Source of the DNA: Spongospora subterranea
Lineage: Eukaryota; Endomyxa; Phytomyxea; Plasmodiophorida; Plasmodiophoridae
DNA length: 11,379 nt
NCBI GenBank assembly: GCA_900404475.1
Contig: OUQQ01000636.1
Location: forward strand, 1 to 11,379
Direction of reading: 5' to 3'
The translations under genes were made by a program, and so were the position numbers. Under the pieces are notes generated by a model that was not told where the DNA came from, did no database searches, and saw only the letters and a list, made by a program, of their open reading frames with translations. Shown in pieces: positions 8,546-11,379 of the stretch (the stretch's first letter is position 1; each line of letters begins with the position of its first letter).

Positions 8546-9252
8546 GCAGTTAATCTATAGGATTAATTTTTCTATGAAGAACAATCACAGTTGAAAGATC
8601 AGAAGATCCGGTCGTATTTTTTTCAAATCGATCTTCTGGAAGATAGAATTTCACAGTATCAAACACTCCATACAAATTGAGACGGGGCTTACGGTTCAAC
8701 GTTGCTGTGGTTTGGTGGAGAAACCAGGATGTGTGCCCAATCGTAAGCCATCGCAAATGATTGCAGTGCGAAAGCCTCATTGTGAAGATAATAAAAAATT
8801 GCGAAGCTTTCCGAGCAACACTTGCTCCGTGCATTGCTCTTTCATAGCAGTGGCATGCCTGGTTGAAGCTGAATAATAGAATTTTGTGTTATGAAGCTTG
8901 TAGTGGACCTGATTGCTGTTCGCAAGTGGTAAATAAATACGTTGCGATAGTTGGCGGATTTGTTGCTTAGGCCTATATTGAAAAAACTGTTTTTGCAAGA
9001 AAAAAACGCTCCACTTTTTGAATGAACTATTCGATTTGTAGTCAGCAACATCTGCAGCAGTAAACAGGTTTCCCTGCACTGACTGCTGGTCCAATGGAAC
9101 CATCCGTTATTGAGGCCATCAGTTTTGTTCAAGCGCCTGTGTTGTTATTCTGACACAGGTTTGCCCTTTGAGCAGTATATTTCGTTGGCGCCATTAAACC
9201 GTTGATATCAATAAATATACTATATATTGAACTCCTTCTTGTAATCAATTTC
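8546..9252. other. Stretch with weak minus-strand open frames, no confident gene
   Basis: This lies just downstream of the G-alpha stop. Three overlapping minus-strand frames are open for 90-110 codons each (8834-8550, 9103-8777, 9132-8842). Some pieces look protein-like, for example LNLYGVFDTVKFYLPED near 8670 and, in a third frame, FALQSFAMAYDWAHILVSPP around 8710-8780. One GT..AG pair of 40 nt can be drawn inside 8860-8910. I could not join them into one consistent reading frame and recognise no family. This could be a rapidly evolving gene, a decayed gene, or chance. Confidence 0.3.
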
Positions 9253-10896
9253 TCAAATTTGAAAATGTTGCTTCGATATTAATTGATAAGCCGTTTTCCA
9301 TACTTGTTCTGAACAAACAAAAAAGTGTCATCGACAGCATGCCTGGAAACAGAAACTTTACCGATATTATGAGTGTCGGTTGCCACAGTAAAGTGAATAA
9401 AAAGGTGATTTAGCAATGTTTTCGGGACTACGTTTTAAATGAAACTCTGAAAGGACCATGACGTTTAATGGCATGATCCTACCTGCATCTATGAACTTAT
9501 GGGCAATGAACTTCATTGCAGCTCTAGCATCTTTGCCGCCCGAATAATCTGATGTAATCACTGTTACACGTAAGTCCCGCTTCAAAGCCATCAATACTAC
9601 CTTCCCAACAGACGTTTAAGTCAATAAGCCCAATCTTTTGCAAAAACAAATCCTTTTTGTTGAGGAATAAAAAAATCGGGCAACCTGATAATCGGCTTAG
9701 CAGAAGCTTATGCACTAATTGCGGACGAACTTTGAATATAGCCTGACTGAACAATCTCTGCAAACACTTCTAAAGACTCAATCAAACGGTTCTTCGTGTT
9801 ATGTTCATATAGAACCTTGAAGAGAAAAATAAATGGTCATTCGTTGGAAAGCCTTCGGCAGTACCTGGTCAAATTCGCTTATCGCGACAACATATAGCAG
9901 CGCATGGCAGCCTTATCAAAATCAATAATGAATCAATATTTGATACAGTTCTGGATACCTGAAAAACATCGCATCCATTTTCGCCTAAACCAAGATTTGA
10001 CATGCTGCCGCACGAAGTCCATGGTGATGCGCTTCACCTACCTTTCATTTCGTTGCCCTCCAACGTCAAGTAATCTGTACACAGTAGCATATTGTAAGAA
10101 ACGGGAATATACAGATAAATGCACTACCTAACTGGCACTTGTTGGATGTGCACGATGCTATCAACAATACCACTTGTACGTAGCCTGGCATGAAGAATGT
10201 CGTCATTTGATGGTATATAATGGGGAGACCCAATGACGGATATTCGATCAAAAAAGCTACAAAAAAGTAATTGGACAAAAGCAAAACAAAATGCTGCTAG
10301 TGAGTTACTATGGTACGGCGTCCGAGATTTGAAACAGAGATCGTAGTTCAAATGCGCGCCATAATAGCGAATCATTAAGCAAAGATGATCGCCATAATAA
10401 CGATATTGACGCTAAAATCTGTGAAATGCAAATAAGGAAACACGTTACTTTGTATGCAAATGATGACCTTGTCGTTCCAGAAATTGGTGGCCATTACGTC
10501 AACTGATAACAAGTAGTGTGCAGCGTCATGTTGATTATAGGTGTCCCATTGCCAGCCGAAACGATAGCATGCCCGCAAAAGGAGCTGTGCTGATTTGACG
10601 GCATCACGACGAACAATTCCATGGTATTGACCACGTAGGGATGAAGGGAATGTGCCTCGAGAATCTCCAAACAACAAATGTAATTGCTTCTGTATCTACG
10701 AAAACCGTGTAAGATTATATCAGGAAACATTATTGTTAAAAACAATAACACTTACTGTACTTTTACCTGATTCACCAGTTCCTAATAGCAATAATTTTAA
10801 CCCCATACATTCATTTATGGAATATATTTTCTCAACGTTGAACTCATGATCACTTTGTTCATCATGCAGTGATGTGGAGGAATAGCAGCAGCCCAT
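9253..10896 (-). CDS. Heterotrimeric G-protein alpha subunit (12 exons, 356 aa)
   Basis: Exons from the 5' end on the minus strand: 10896-10756, 10695-10468, 10418-10309, 10256-10128, 10074-10042, 9984-9959, 9911-9865, 9815-9731, 9684-9601, 9548-9483, 9427-9362 and 9308-9253; 357 codons with the TGA stop. The 11 introns are 46-60 nt. G-alpha binds and hydrolyses GTP at the plasma membrane, coupling seven-transmembrane receptors to effectors. MGCCYSST offers Gly2 for myristoylation and Cys3/Cys4 for palmitoylation. G1 is GTGESGKST (39-47). The helical domain follows to about residue 175. Switch I RLRTSGI has the catalytic Arg184 and Mg-binding Thr187. G3/switch II is DVGGQRNER with catalytic Gln210, followed by RKWMRCF. 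NRLIESLEVF is the usual NRM-ESL segment. G4 is NKKDLF (275-280). G5 is TVATDT (330-335), where most relatives have Cys in second place. The C-terminus reads NIEQVWKTAYQLISKQHFQI and lacks the usual NLK and GL, and there is no Cys at position -4 for pertussis-toxin modification. All catalytic residues are present, so it should be active. The subclass cannot be assigned with confidence. Two very small exons (33 and 26 nt) encode switch II. Confidence 0.97.
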
Positions 10897-11170
10897 ATAT
10901 ATAAAACGACTATTGATAAGGGGGATATATGGAATGAGAATCAGAGAGGATGATCATGAAGAATGAGAACCGATCAAATGTTGCGAATGAAGGAGCGTAA
11001 CATGCACAGCACTGCTTTAGGTGGGATGACGACAGCTGATGTAACATAGATCAAGTACAGTACAGCCACGTGTCACGGGCACGGGATCCACGCACCGTGT
11101 CTTAATTGGTGCGGGGAGCGCACTTACCATAGTCACCGCCTGTCACCGCTAAACAAGGGTTTTGCATGGC
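10897..11170 (-). other. Upstream region of the G-alpha gene
   Basis: The ATG is immediately preceded, on the minus strand, by the AT-rich run TTTTATATAT. That is too close to the start codon to be a working TATA box unless the leader is nearly absent. A CACGTG E-box-like hexamer is at about 11068-11073 within a CACG-rich stretch (11065-11100). No open frame of note. Promoter function is inferred from position only. Confidence 0.4.
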
Positions 11171-11182
11171 GGGGATATCCCC
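11171..11182. repeat. Perfect 12-bp palindrome GGGGATATCCCC
   Basis: Identical to its own reverse complement. It sits at the inner edge of the short repeated modules that precede repeat copy 2. It could be a protein-binding palindrome or part of the repeat element; no function is shown. Confidence 0.7.
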
Positions 11183-11259
11183 ACCTGGTGTAGTGGTGTA
11201 CTGTATTGTAACAGGGTACCTATATCCCCACGCGGTGTACATTATTGTAACATGGGTAC
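11175..11259. repeat. Two imperfect direct repeats of about 40 bp
   Basis: Module 1 (11175-11219) and module 2 (11222-11259) share the same order of blocks: ATATCCCCAC, GGTGTA(C), ATTGTAACA and GGGTAC. A third, decayed module may follow (CCCTATCTCCACCGTGTAACAG). They adjoin repeat copy 2 and may be its internal part, which copy 1 lacks. Confidence 0.65.
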
Positions 11260-11273
11260 TGACCCTATCTCCA

Positions 11274-11291
11274 CCGTGTAACAGTACACGG
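11274..11291. repeat. Small hairpin CCGTGT-N6-ACACGG
   Basis: Six-base complementary arms separated by AACAGT, at the junction between the direct-repeat modules and the conserved part of repeat copy 2. Stem stability has not been calculated. Confidence 0.55.
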
Positions 11292-11379
11292 AAGTGTCTT
11301 TTGTCCACCCAAAAAAAAGTGCCCCAGTGGACTAACTTAGTTATATACACTCTTCATTAGTTACACGCGGCGCGGCACA
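11289..11379 (-). repeat. Dispersed repeat, copy 2, inverted, running to the end of the window
   Basis: The reverse complement of this segment aligns with 8423-8526. It holds AAGTGCCCCAGTGGACTAACT at about 11312-11332, GTTACACGCGGCGCG at 11359-11373 and CGGAAGTG at 11289-11296. It lacks the 15-bp palindromic segment of copy 1 and differs in the spacer between the two best-conserved blocks. The match continues to the final base, so the element may extend beyond the window. Confidence 0.75.

Noticed and set aside
5439..9345. Recurring CATGCCTGG motif (near 5440, 5930, 8852 and 9335)
   Set aside because: Four scattered nine-base matches with unlike flanks, two of them inside proposed gene models; not enough to claim an element.
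9253..9362. Reading G-alpha straight through intron 12 to a stop at 9279
   Set aside because: It is open without splicing, but the spliced form (53-nt intron, 9361-9309) gives NIEQVW, matching the family's NI..VF helix at the right length.
1..11379. Bacterial-style operon, prophage or defence island
   Set aside because: All identifiable genes are intron-rich eukaryotic ones, and no prokaryotic or viral genes are present.

Overview
This is a compact stretch of eukaryotic nuclear DNA. Four conserved housekeeping or signalling genes can be assembled exon by exon: a central-channel nucleoporin of the NUP62/NSP1 family, the peroxisome biogenesis factor PEX19, an alpha/beta-hydrolase of the ABHD1/ABHD3/YheT type, and a heterotrimeric G-protein alpha subunit. 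Together they carry 29 introns of only 38-69 nt, nearly all with GT..AG ends that restore the family reading frame. A farnesylated-type PEX19, a classical G-alpha and an NSP1_C nucleoporin, combined with dense and uniformly tiny introns, suggest an opisthokont with a compact genome, most likely an early-diverging fungus. That assignment is inference; nothing in the sequence names the species.

Layout. Bases 1-324 hold an exact tandem duplication with a 51-bp period and the upstream region of the nucleoporin. NUP62 (325-2892, +, 6 exons, 776 aa) is followed 193 nt later by PEX19 (3086-4188, +, 5 exons, 284 aa, ending in a CaaX box). From 4200 to 5900 lies an uncharacterised stretch. I favour plus-strand coding there (4707-5171, possibly with two small exons from 4418, and a four-exon model at 5265-5882), but I recognise no family. 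The hydrolase (6085-7675, -, 10 exons, 371 aa) converges on that stretch. Bases 7676-9252 are mostly without convincing genes and contain one copy of a short repeat (8423-8526). The G-alpha gene (9253-10896, -, 12 exons, 356 aa) comes next. The last 480 bases are its upstream region, then palindromes and short repeats, then a second, inverted copy of the 8423 repeat that runs to the last base (11289-11379).

The genes are not an operon or pathway. NUP62 and PEX19 are tandem on the plus strand, the hydrolase and G-alpha are tandem on the minus strand, and the two pairs converge near 5.9-6.1 kb. I see no defence system, plasmid, virus or secondary-metabolite cluster. The items most worth a second look are the inverted dispersed repeat around G-alpha, the deviations in the G-alpha G5 motif and C-terminus, the perfect 10-residue FG array in NUP62, and the unassigned 4.4-5.9 kb locus.
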